The notes under the pieces were generated by a model. That model saw only the letters and a list, made by a program, of their open reading frames with translations. It was not told where the DNA came from and ran no database searches. Below are positions 39,624 to 47,927 of a stretch of DNA of 64,000 bases, piece by piece; the first letter of the stretch is position 1, and each line of letters opens with the position of its first letter. The position numbers and the translations under genes are program-made. The DNA comes from Acidisarcina sp. Lineage in GTDB: Bacteria; Acidobacteriota; Terriglobia; Terriglobales; Acidobacteriaceae. The stretch spans positions 310,001-374,000 of the forward strand of contig DATLIY010000009.1 of the NCBI GenBank assembly GCA_035539175.1, written 5' to 3'.

Positions 39624-40862
39624 TTACTGCTTGACGCGAACGCTGGGAACGACCGAAAGTCCCGGTCTTAACAGGTGATCTTTGTTGTCGTTAGGGTTTT
39701 TCAGATCAATGCGAACCGGGACGCGCTGCACCACTTTGACGTAGTTTCCTGTCGCGTTTTCGGGCGGAAACAGGCTCATCACGGACCCGGTTGCGCCGCC
39801 AATCTGCGTAACAACCCCGTCATATTTGCGCCCATACGCATCGACCTTGATCTCGACGGGCTGTCCCTGCTTCATATGGCGAAGTTGAGTCTCCTTGAAG
39901 TTCGCCGTAATCCACACGTCGTCCAGCGATACCAGCGTCATCAGGTTCTGGCCGGAGCTGACGTTCTGGCCCAGCTCGACGCTCTTGCGCGTGATGATGC
40001 CGGAGATCGGCGCCACGATCCTGGTATAGCTCAGGTTCAGCTTCGCCTGCTCCAGAGCCGCACTCGCCCGTTGTGCCTCGGCAGACGCCTGATTGGCGCG
40101 GGCCCTCTGAATCGCTACCTGCTGCGGTCCAGTCTGGGCGGTCTTGAGCTGGGCCTGGGACTGGTCCAAACGCTGCCGGGCCATTCGCACGCCCTGGTCC
40201 GCCGCCAGTTCGGTCGCAAGGGCATCGGCTACAGCCGCCTTGGCTGAAGCTGCTGCGGCCACCGCCGCATCGAACTGCTGGCGCGAGATTACATCCTTCT
40301 CCACCAGCGGCGCATACCGCTTCAGATCGAGCTGCGCCTTCTCATTGTTGGCTCGCGCCTGCTCCACCCGCGCATGGGCCGCTTCCAATTGCCTCTGGGC
40401 CTGTATTACGCCCGCCGACGTACTGCGCACATCCGCGCCGGCTGAAGTCAGCGTACTGCCAGTATTGACGCCGATGATGGGCACATTGACCTGCGCAGCC
40501 TGCGAGCTCGCCTCCGCTGCCTGAAGATTGGCGTCGTTCTGCTTGACGGCTACCTCAAAATCGCGGGGATCGATCTCCGCGACCACAGTGCCTGCCTCGA
40601 CGTACTGGTTCTCCTCAACATTCACCTTGACGATCTGTCCGGAAATACGGGAGCTGATCTGCACCAGGTGGCCGCTCACCTGCGCGTCATCGGTATCCTC
40701 ATAAAAAGTGGAATGCCACCAGAAGAGAAGTGCTCCGACGACGAGGGCCACGACAACGCCAAAAATAATAAAGTGGTGGCGGGGCCGCGGTTCCGGCGCC
40801 TCTGGAATCTCATCCATCTCCGCGTTGGTCTTTTCCCCTAACTCCAGATTCTGCTCAGCCAC
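39624..40862 (-). CDS. HlyD/EmrA-type membrane-fusion protein
   Basis: This is a 412-residue periplasmic adaptor linking an inner-membrane pump to a TolC channel. One N-terminal transmembrane helix (FIIFGVVVALVVGALLFWW) is followed by the lipoyl half EDTDDAQVSGHLVQISSRIS, then a long alpha-hairpin rich in Ala/Gln (residues about 95-230), and the second lipoyl half LSYTRIVAPISGIITRKSVE. ANFKETQLRHMKQGQPVEIK is the EmrA/FarA signature. The gene lies 2 bases from the TolC gene. No inner-membrane pump gene is adjacent. An EmrB-type gene exists at 58.1 kb. Confidence 0.92.
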   Translation of the reverse strand: MAEQNLELGEKTNAEMDEIPEAPEPRPRHHFIIFGVVVALVVGALLFWWHSTFYEDTDDAQVSGHLVQISSRISGQIVKVNVEENQYVEAGTVVAEIDPRDFEVAVKQNDANLQAAEASSQAAQVNVPIIGVNTGSTLTSAGADVRSTSAGVIQAQRQLEAAHARVEQARANNEKAQLDLKRYAPLVEKDVISRQQFDAAVAAAASAKAAVADALATELAADQGVRMARQRLDQSQAQLKTAQTGPQQVAIQRARANQASAEAQRASAALEQAKLNLSYTRIVAPISGIITRKSVELGQNVSSGQNLMTLVSLDDVWITANFKETQLRHMKQGQPVEIKVDAYGRKYDGVVTQIGGATGSVMSLFPPENATGNYVKVVQRVPVRIDLKNPNDNKDHLLRPGLSVVPSVRVKQ

Positions 40863-40864
40863 TG

Positions 40865-42337
40865 TTACTTTCCTCCGACGTAGTCCTTGTAGTTCGTATG
40901 GGCCACTCCCAGGGCACGCGCCAGTGCGAGTTTTGCCACGTTGTGCTGGTAGAGACTGCTGACATACTGATCGTTCGCCTGGGCTACGGACTGCTGTGCC
41001 TGGGTTACCGCGAGATTATCCGATACTCCCGCCGCATAGCGCTGTTGCGCTTCGCTCAGGGCCTCGGTAGCAAGCAGAACATTGCTGTGCGCCACTTCCA
41101 CCTGCTTGACTGCGGCCTGTATGTCCAGAATGCTGTCGCGCACATCGGCGTTGATCTGCCCGCGCATATCGTTTAACTGCGCCCGCCGCTGATTCAGTTG
41201 GGACTGGGCCAGTTGCGCATCTCCCCGCAGCTTAGGCTCGGCAAAGATGGGGAAGCTCAGCGTTCCCACCGCATCGCCGGTGCCATGAGATTTCGCCAGA
41301 TTCACTCCGATATCCCCATAGTCGCCCTGAAAGCCCAGTGTGGGATACCTCTCCGCGGTAGCGGCCGAGCGCTGCTTCTCGGCGCTCTTTACCTGCTCCT
41401 CCAGCGCCTGCAGATCTTTGCGGCCGATCAGCGCCTGCTTCACGGCGGAGTCCACGTCCAGAGTATCCAGCGCCGCGTAGGGAGCCTGATCGGTCAATTC
41501 GAATTTCTGATCGAGCGGCAGGCCAATCACACGCGCCAGCGCAATCTTGTCCTTGGCAAACTGATTCTGCGAGGTGATCAGCGACTGTTGCAGCGTCTGG
41601 TAGTCCACGCGCGCGCGCAGTTCATCCAGCAACGGGGCCGTGCCTGCCTGGTGGTTGGCGACTGCCTGATCGAGTGAAACCCTGGCGGTATCCACCTGCG
41701 CCTGAACGCTGCGAATTCGCGCCGCATCCGAGATCACCAGCAGATACGCATTGCCCACCGTCAGCGTTACCATGTCGCGCGCGTCCTGCGCGGAGAGCCG
41801 CGTGCCAGCAAAATTGTGCTTCGCCGCCAAGTAGTTCTGCAACGAGGCAACGTTGACCAGCGACCAGGAGAGAGCGCCGCGCAGATCGGTATAGCCAAAG
41901 GGGCCAACGATCGCGGGAAAACCCGGGATGCGCAATCCCTGCGCCTGCAGATCGGTCTGCATCACCGCTTCCTTCAGCGACCCGTTCACCGTAGGGAGTA
42001 GCGCCTGCAGCTCCTGCAGCCTCTGCCCGGCAGCCGCCTGCTGGGACGTCCCGCTCAGGATAATTCCAAGATTCTGCCTCAGGCCTCGCTGGATGGCTTC
42101 GTCCAGGCTCAACGACAGCACGCCGGCAGTCGCCTGCCCCTCCACCACGCTGCCCTGAAACGGCGAAGTGCTGCCCTGCGAGGGCACAGCCGTCGATTGC
42201 GCGGCCACGCCATAGGGTGAGGCGCTGCTTCCAGCACCTGAAGCCACTGTCTGCGCCAGTACAGGGATAGAGTTGCAGGCCAGAAGCGCAAGGGCCATAT
42301 TCCTTCTCCAGCCCTTCTGCGCCCCAGCCAAAAACAT
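40865..42337 (-). CDS. TolC-family outer-membrane efflux channel
   Basis: This is a 490-residue protein. The ATG at 42335-42337 (MFLAGAQKGWRRNMALALLA) gives a full signal peptide ending PVLAQ. Two OEP repeats are visible: LSLDEAIQRGLRQNLGIILS starts the first, and an Ala/Gln-rich helical barrel includes VNAYLLVISD-like and DARDMVTLTVGNAYLLVISD segments. The second repeat has ELTDQAPYAALDTLDVDSAV and RDSILDIQAAVKQVEVAHSN. It is the first gene of the unit, followed 2 bases later by the adaptor. Together they would export hydrophobic compounds. Confidence 0.92.
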   Translation of the reverse strand: MFLAGAQKGWRRNMALALLACNSIPVLAQTVASGAGSSASPYGVAAQSTAVPSQGSTSPFQGSVVEGQATAGVLSLSLDEAIQRGLRQNLGIILSGTSQQAAAGQRLQELQALLPTVNGSLKEAVMQTDLQAQGLRIPGFPAIVGPFGYTDLRGALSWSLVNVASLQNYLAAKHNFAGTRLSAQDARDMVTLTVGNAYLLVISDAARIRSVQAQVDTARVSLDQAVANHQAGTAPLLDELRARVDYQTLQQSLITSQNQFAKDKIALARVIGLPLDQKFELTDQAPYAALDTLDVDSAVKQALIGRKDLQALEEQVKSAEKQRSAATAERYPTLGFQGDYGDIGVNLAKSHGTGDAVGTLSFPIFAEPKLRGDAQLAQSQLNQRRAQLNDMRGQINADVRDSILDIQAAVKQVEVAHSNVLLATEALSEAQQRYAAGVSDNLAVTQAQQSVAQANDQYVSSLYQHNVAKLALARALGVAHTNYKDYVGGK

Positions 42338-42445
42338 GATGTCCACGACGGTCAAGCCCTCAAAGATATGTGCTCTTGGATGCACCTCACCCAAAAGAAA
42401 GTGCAAAAAGTCACGGAGAAAGCCAGACTACTATCTTACTTTGCT

Positions 42446-43063
42446 TCAGCTCTTTGCGGGCAATTGGCGGGAGATCGCAGCGTGGCTGCAATGCAGCAGC
42501 GAGGTAGCCAGGGAGCACAGCGCCTGGCGGTACACCTGGCTCACAGTACTGGGCGTCCAGGCCGAAGCTCCCCGCGAACCGCTGGCCTGCAGAGCCTCTG
42601 CCGATATCGCGCTTCCCCGCCCCAACACGGCTCGCAGCACAAACACGGCACGCATCGCAGGAGAAAGGCGGTCCAGCCATTCGCGAAGACGTGCCCGGCC
42701 GGGCCCTTCCATCAGCGACTCCAACTGAGCCACCGTCACCCCGGCAGCCTCCAGATCCTCGCTCTCAATGCAGCTACGCTGGGTCGTCCCTCCCGCCGCC
42801 AGCTCTGCATCCAGTCCGCCTGCGGGATACTTCGCCAGCCGCTTCAGCGAGGCCGCAATCACTCGCTCTCGCGCTGCCTGATGGGCCGTACGTGGATCCC
42901 CGCAGGGGTCGCCCTCCGTCTCTGCCACCACTTCCTCTATCACGCTCACTGCCTCCTGCTCCTTACCCAGCAGCATGGCCGCGGTCTGGAACAATTCAGA
43001 GGCAGAATCCTGCACGTTTTGCACTTCGCGTATAGCCCTGTTCTCGGGATCCCAATAAGTCAT
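42446..43063 (-). CDS. Sigma-factor-like protein (weak ECF similarity)
   Basis: The start MTYWDPENRAIREVQNVQDS at 43061-43063 has AAGGA in front. The C-terminal half (EWLDRLSPAMRAVFVLRAVL, then STVSQVYRQALCSLATSLL) resembles sigma region 4, with the LSPAMRAVFVLR helix as in ECF factors. The N-terminal half (ELFQTAAMLLGKEQEAVSVI) could be a divergent region 2. The recognition helix is interrupted by a Gly/Ser-rich stretch (ASGSRGASAWTP). It may be a regulator without classical sigma function. It is divergent from ppk1. Confidence 0.6.
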   Translation of the reverse strand: MTYWDPENRAIREVQNVQDSASELFQTAAMLLGKEQEAVSVIEEVVAETEGDPCGDPRTAHQAARERVIAASLKRLAKYPAGGLDAELAAGGTTQRSCIESEDLEAAGVTVAQLESLMEGPGRARLREWLDRLSPAMRAVFVLRAVLGRGSAISAEALQASGSRGASAWTPSTVSQVYRQALCSLATSLLHCSHAAISRQLPAKS

Positions 43064-43214
43064 AAAGATATCCTTCTGCCAGCCAGACGTGGGTTCTGAT
43101 CGTGCAAGGGGCAAAGATAGCCCTATCCTGCATGAACTCGCTACAACGGAAATACCCTGGCTGCGCGTATGGCGCTCCTCCACCATCCTCCTCGACTGCA
43201 AACCAGTGCGTCAA

Positions 43215-43230
43215 ATCCTGTGTACAGGAT
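43215..43230. promoter_or_regulatory. Palindrome in the sigma-like / ppk1 divergent gap
   Basis: ATCCTGT-GT-ACAGGAT is an inverted repeat with 7-bp arms and a 2-base centre, 102 bases before the ppk1 start. It is a candidate operator. The rest of the 268-base gap shows no gene. Confidence 0.45.
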
Positions 43231-43331
43231 ATGAAAATGTCCTCCGCAAACCCGTATGATCTGAGATAAGCTTCTGTGGTTCCCATGCTTGTGTAAACTG
43301 CGTCCAGAGGTCAGTCTGGAAGCAGTACCTT

Positions 43332-45479
43332 ATGACTACAGTACAGATCCGACGCAAAAAACTCTTTATCAGCCGGGACACCTCGTGGCTCAGCTTTAAT
43401 CGGCGCGTGCTTGAGGAAGCCGAGGATGCAAGCAATCCCCTGCTGGAGCGGGTCAAGTTTCTCGCTATCACGGCCAGCAACCTGGACGAATTCGTTGAGA
43501 TCCGCCTCGCAGGCATCTTCCAGAGAATCGAGGATGGCTATAAGGACCCGGGGTTCGACGGACTGACGCCGCAGGAGACCCTCGATTCTGTCGCCGGAGA
43601 TGTCCAGGCCTTCGTGGCAGAACAGTACCGCTGCTGGAACCAGCAGCTCCTTCCGGAACTCAGCGCGAGTGGGGTTCGGGTTCTTCGCTGGCAGGATCTC
43701 ACGGAAGAAGGCCGGTCCTACGCCACTGCCTTCTACCAGCGCGAGGTCGATCCGCTGCTGACCCCGATTACGATCGATCCGGCGCATCCCTTCCCCCGCG
43801 TGCTGAACAAGGCTCTCTGCGTTGCCCTGCTGCTGCGGCGCAAGCGTAAGGGAACAGCAGGACCGGTACTGGGAGTCGTCACCATTCCACGGGCCTTACC
43901 CCGACTGATACCAATTCCCTCGGAGGCAGGATCCTTCGACTTTCTCTTCCTGCACGACCTCATCGAGCGCAATGCCGCCGGAATGTATCGCGGGTATGAG
44001 ATCCTCTCCGCCGCAGCCTTCCGCGTCACGCGAAACAGCAACCTCTACCTCCAGGAGGAAGAGGCCCGCAGCCTGCTCGAAAGCGTCCGTACCGAATTGC
44101 ACAACCGGCGCAAGGGCGATGTTGTGCGGCTGGAGATCGAGCAGTCCGCCGATCCCGAAATTATCGACCGCCTGCGCGTCAACTTCGAGCTCGACGAATT
44201 CCAGATCTTCCGCACAGACGGGCCGGTGAACCTTTCCCGTCTGATGAATCTCTACAGCGACACACTGCGGCCCGACCTCAAGTTCCACTCCTTTACGCCG
44301 CGTGCGATCCACCTGTCGAGGAATGCCACGGACCTCTTTGACGATCTGCGGCACCGCGACATCCTGCTGCATCACCCCTTCGACTCCTACGACCCGGTGG
44401 TGGGCTTCATCGAGGCGGGCGCACAGGATCCCAACGTCGTCACCATCAAGCAGACGCTCTACCGCACCAGTTCCGACTCGCCCATGTTCCAGGCGCTCAC
44501 GCGGGCCGCGCAGACCAAGGAGGTGACGGTCGTCGTGGAGTTGATGGCGCGCTTCGACGAGGCCTCCAATATCCGCTGGGCACGCGATCTGGAGGATGCG
44601 GGAGTGCAGGTCTTCTATGGCATTGTCGGCCTGAAGACGCACTGCAAGCTCGCCATGCTGGTGCGCCACGATCCCGATGGAGTGACCCGGCGCTATTGCC
44701 ACCTGGGCACGGGGAATTACAACCCCGACACCGCCCGTTTTTATACCGACATCAGCCTGCTCACGACAGACCCTGAGATTACGGCGAGCGTCCACAGCGT
44801 CTTCAACTATCTCACCGCTCACTCGGAGTCGGACGACTACTGCCCGCTGCTCGTCGCGCCGCTTACCCTCGCCGAAAGCTTGACCCGCATGATCCATCGC
44901 GAGGCCGAAAACGCCGCCGCAGGCAAACCCGCCTTCATCATCGCCAAGATGAACTCCCTCTTGGAGCACGGCATCATCGAGGCGCTCTATGAAGCATCCC
45001 AGGCAGGGGTACAAATCGACCTCATTGTCCGCGGCATCTGCTCTCTGCGCCCGGGGATGAAGCGGATCAGCGAAAATATCCGCGTCCGCTCCATCGTGGG
45101 CCGCTTCCTCGAGCACAGCCGCATCTTTTACTTCTACAACGACGGAAAAGAGGACATCTACTGCGGCTCCGCCGACTGGATGCCCCGCAATTTCTTCGAA
45201 CGCTGCGAGGTGGTCTTCCCCGTCAAGGATCCCTTGCTCAAAGCGCGTCTACGCCACGAAATCCTCGCCGCTTATCTCGCCGATACCGAGAAATCGCGGC
45301 TGATGCAGCCGGATGGCTCCTACATTCGCGCTCGCGATGGCGCTGCCCACCCCTTCAACGTCCAGGAATTTCTCATGCGCCTTGCCGAGGGCAAGGAGAG
45401 CATCGAGAGCATCCCCAAGGTCACCCCGCCTGCACCCCATAAAACACGGCAGAAGACCCCAAAGACAGTCAACGTTTAG
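43332..45479 (+). CDS. ppk1: Polyphosphate kinase 1
   Basis: This is a 715-residue enzyme that polymerises the gamma-phosphate of ATP into inorganic polyphosphate. The N-terminal FISRDTSWLSFNRRVLEEAE motif is diagnostic. GLKTHCKLAMLVRHDPDGVT and the phosphohistidine region RYCHLGTGNYNPDTARFYTD are in the expected places, as is EHSRIFYFYNDGKEDIYCGS near the C-terminus. It is oriented into the sixA gene 190 bases downstream. Ppx and a CHAD protein follow on the opposite strand, so the locus groups polyphosphate synthesis, breakdown and binding. Confidence 0.97.
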   Translation: MTTVQIRRKKLFISRDTSWLSFNRRVLEEAEDASNPLLERVKFLAITASNLDEFVEIRLAGIFQRIEDGYKDPGFDGLTPQETLDSVAGDVQAFVAEQYRCWNQQLLPELSASGVRVLRWQDLTEEGRSYATAFYQREVDPLLTPITIDPAHPFPRVLNKALCVALLLRRKRKGTAGPVLGVVTIPRALPRLIPIPSEAGSFDFLFLHDLIERNAAGMYRGYEILSAAAFRVTRNSNLYLQEEEARSLLESVRTELHNRRKGDVVRLEIEQSADPEIIDRLRVNFELDEFQIFRTDGPVNLSRLMNLYSDTLRPDLKFHSFTPRAIHLSRNATDLFDDLRHRDILLHHPFDSYDPVVGFIEAGAQDPNVVTIKQTLYRTSSDSPMFQALTRAAQTKEVTVVVELMARFDEASNIRWARDLEDAGVQVFYGIVGLKTHCKLAMLVRHDPDGVTRRYCHLGTGNYNPDTARFYTDISLLTTDPEITASVHSVFNYLTAHSESDDYCPLLVAPLTLAESLTRMIHREAENAAAGKPAFIIAKMNSLLEHGIIEALYEASQAGVQIDLIVRGICSLRPGMKRISENIRVRSIVGRFLEHSRIFYFYNDGKEDIYCGSADWMPRNFFERCEVVFPVKDPLLKARLRHEILAAYLADTEKSRLMQPDGSYIRARDGAAHPFNVQEFLMRLAEGKESIESIPKVTPPAPHKTRQKTPKTVNV

Positions 45480-45580
45480 GCTGCATCCCTGCTGAATCGC
45501 AATCGGCCGGGAGGGGGAGGAGTGGGGAGGGCTCTGGCCGGGGCTTCTCTGCAAGCGCGGCACTCTGTATTCCCTGCCCG

Positions 45581-45597
45581 ACAATTGTTACAATTGT
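45581..45597. promoter_or_regulatory. Paired ACAATTGT palindromes upstream of sixA
   Basis: Two copies of the 8-base palindrome ACAATTGT are separated by one T. The arrangement lies 75 bases before the sixA start in an otherwise GC-rich gap, and could be an operator or an AT-rich promoter element. Confidence 0.4.
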
Positions 45598-45671
45598 GTG
45601 AATATGGCTCCCCGTTTTCTGCGAGGGAGTCCTCCCGGACGATTCCCTTCCCGTGAGAGAAGTTGAGGACC

Positions 45672-46199
45672 ATGAACCTGTACGTGCTTCGCCATGCAAG
45701 CGCCGGCACACGACGCATCAATCCCAAGCTGGACGTCAAACGCCCCCTGGACAGAGACGGGAAACAGCAGTGCATGATGCTCGGGCGCTATCTGAATGCG
45801 CTCAATCTGCAGTTTGACGTAATTGCCTCCAGCCCTCTCAAGCGCTCGTTACAGACCGCTTCGATGGTGGGCACCGAGACCGGCTACGAGGCGAAGGTTA
45901 TGGTAGCGGAGGCGCTCAGTCCTTCGGCCACCTTCGCGTCTTTCAAGCAGCTGCTCGATGAGCTCTCGCACTACGAAAATGTGCTGGTGGTGGGCCACAA
46001 CCCGAATTTGCAGAACTTTCTCAGCGCGCTCGTCGGCCTGAACGGACGCACCTGCTTCAGACTGCGCAAGGCTGGCATGGCGCGGCTCGACTGCACCCGC
46101 CGGCCGGCGACAATGTTCTGGATGGTCGAGCCTCGCCTTCTGCGCTCGATCTACACCAGCGTTACAAAGAGTTCGCGCCGGAAGACCTCGCGGAAATAA
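45672..46199 (+). CDS. sixA: SixA-like phosphohistidine phosphatase
   Basis: This is a 175-residue histidine-phosphatase (phosphoglycerate-mutase fold). ATG at 45672 is preferred because GAGG precedes it. The catalytic RHA motif is in MNLYVLRHASAGTRR (His8), the second arginine in DVIASSPLKRSLQTASMV, and the second histidine in LVVGHNPNLQNFL. SixA removes phosphate from the histidine of phosphotransfer proteins. Its C-terminal 49 bases overlap the convergent ppx gene. Confidence 0.88.
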   Translation: MNLYVLRHASAGTRRINPKLDVKRPLDRDGKQQCMMLGRYLNALNLQFDVIASSPLKRSLQTASMVGTETGYEAKVMVAEALSPSATFASFKQLLDELSHYENVLVVGHNPNLQNFLSALVGLNGRTCFRLRKAGMARLDCTRRPATMFWMVEPRLLRSIYTSVTKSSRRKTSRK

Positions 46200-47734
46200 T
46201 CTGCCTCCTTGCGCAGCGACCACAGTTCCAGCTCCGCGCCGGTGCGCCCCGGGCTTAACTCCAGCAAAACCCGCTTGGGATACACCCGAGTCGTCACCTT
46301 CAACACATCGCTGGCCCGGTCCTGATTGAGCGCCATCGCCAGCCGTAACAGCACGACGGCGCGCTTCACCCTTTCATGCTCCTCAATCGGAATGGGCCGC
46401 ATCGCCCGGTCCGCCGGGGTCGGCCTCGATTTGCCCAGGTACCGCGCAATCGCAGAGATGATGGTCCGCTGCGCGACGTTGAAGCCATAGATCTCCGAAT
46501 GGGCCACGATGTACTGCGCGTGACGATGGTGCCCCTGGTAGTTGAGGAACTTGCCCACGTCCCGCAACATGGCCGCCGCCTCCAGCCAATGCCGGTATTC
46601 GGGAGGCATCTCATGCACCCGCTCCAGATCGCGAAAGAGCTGGACAGCGTGCTGGCGGACCGGCTCTGCCTGCTTCGGATCTACTCCATAGGATCGGCAG
46701 GTAGCCAGAACACTCTCCCACCGCTCCCGCTCGAACTCCTGATGCACGACCGTTCGCGAGTCCTGCTCGGCCACCATCTGCGCCAGAATGCCGTCCCGGA
46801 GCCCGAGAGGCGAGTAAGAAAATCCTCGCAGACCGAAGTGCTCCAGAATGTCGGCGTAGACATGCGCTCCTGCGATGATGATCTCCGAACGGCGTGGCCC
46901 AATGCCCGGAACCATGGCTCGCTGCTGGTTGGACATGCGCGAGAGGCGCGTAGCGAGACGGCGCACCGCGCTTGTCGCCGTCACCTCCTCCGTTTTGCCC
47001 ACGCTGGACTTTGCCGCAGCGCCGTTCTTGCTCCCCTTCTTGATCCCGTTTTTACTCAGGGATCGGCTTGCGTCGGCCAGCGCTGCCGCGGTCCCGGAGG
47101 TCGCAATGACCCGCGCTACACGAGTCGCATCAATTCGGCGTGTCGCGCGGCGCAGCTCCCGCTCGATGTACTGCCGCATGCGGGCAATATCCTCGGGAGC
47201 GGGCAGGTCTGCCGGCAGAAACTCCTGGGTCAAGCGCACCGCACCCAGCGGCAGGCTCATCGTCTCCTTGATGCGGTTGTGCTCGGAGAGGGAAATTTCA
47301 CAGCTCCCGCCGCCCAGGTCCAGCAGAAGGGTGCGTCCCCTGGTCAGCGGATCGCCGCTCATCACTCCGCGGTGGATCAGGCGGCCCTCTTCCAGCCCGG
47401 AGATGACCTCAAGCTCCCAGCCCGTCTCCGACTTGACCCATGCGCGAAACGCCTGTGCGTTACGGGCATCGCGCAGAGCCGCGGTGCCAACCGCACGCAC
47501 CCAATCCGCCCCGAAGGACTGCACCGACCGCTGAAAGCGCTTGAGGGCGCGAAGCGTTTGCGCCATGGCGTCTGGGGAGATTAAGCCGGTGCTGAAGACG
47601 CTGCCCCCCAGCCGCGTCACCTCACGATCCTCGTGCAGAACCTTCAGGCGGTGTTGCACCACCCGCGCAATCTTCAGCCTGCAGGAGTTGGAACCTATAT
47701 CGATGGCAGCAAAGATCTGCATCCGCTCAGTCAT
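46151..47734 (-). CDS. ppx: Exopolyphosphatase / GppA family
   Basis: This is a 527-residue enzyme of the ASKHA fold that releases phosphate from polyphosphate or pppGpp. IDIGSNSCRLKIARVVQHRL is the phosphate-1 loop, TLLLDLGGGSCEISL the second, and the adenosine-type loop is in VARVIATSGTAAALADAS. The C-terminus carries an HD-type domain (HWLEAAAMLRDVGKFLNYQG). Residues 222-257 are a low-complexity insertion (KNGIKKGSKNGAAAKSSVGK) not normal for Ppx. It converges with sixA and its 3' end overlaps it by 49 bases. Confidence 0.92.
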   Translation of the reverse strand: MTERMQIFAAIDIGSNSCRLKIARVVQHRLKVLHEDREVTRLGGSVFSTGLISPDAMAQTLRALKRFQRSVQSFGADWVRAVGTAALRDARNAQAFRAWVKSETGWELEVISGLEEGRLIHRGVMSGDPLTRGRTLLLDLGGGSCEISLSEHNRIKETMSLPLGAVRLTQEFLPADLPAPEDIARMRQYIERELRRATRRIDATRVARVIATSGTAAALADASRSLSKNGIKKGSKNGAAAKSSVGKTEEVTATSAVRRLATRLSRMSNQQRAMVPGIGPRRSEIIIAGAHVYADILEHFGLRGFSYSPLGLRDGILAQMVAEQDSRTVVHQEFERERWESVLATCRSYGVDPKQAEPVRQHAVQLFRDLERVHEMPPEYRHWLEAAAMLRDVGKFLNYQGHHRHAQYIVAHSEIYGFNVAQRTIISAIARYLGKSRPTPADRAMRPIPIEEHERVKRAVVLLRLAMALNQDRASDVLKVTTRVYPKRVLLELSPGRTGAELELWSLRKEADYFREVFRRELFVTLV

Positions 47735-47818
47735 GCCTCAGAAGAAAAATTATTCTCTGGAAAGCACCATACACCCTCCGCCGCAAACAAAGCTCGGCGA
47801 AGGTTGCACTGCCCGAAA

Positions 47819-47891
47819 ACAAGGATTAGAGACAAGGATTGGAAACAAGGATTGAGAACAAGGATCGGAGATCGGAGACAAGGATCGCGAG
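47819..47891. repeat. 13-bp tandem repeat (ACAAGGATT) between ppx and the CHAD gene
   Basis: ACAAGGAT(T/C) begins at 47819, 47832, 47845 and 47858 (exactly 13 bp apart) and once more at 47878, with variable G/A-rich spacers. The remaining part of this 193-base gap shows no gene. The array is not CRISPR-like. Confidence 0.8.
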
Positions 47892-47927
47892 GAGCGTAAA
47901 GACACAGCGCATGAGCGCTTCTAAGGC

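Noticed and set aside
42446-43201. Longer N-terminus for the sigma-like protein
   Set aside because: The additional 46 residues have no similarity, and the ATG at 43061-43063 has a ribosome-binding site.
47819-47891. CRISPR-like array
   Set aside because: The repeats are only about 8 conserved bases in 13-bp periods, with no unique spacers of 25-40 bases and no cas genes nearby.
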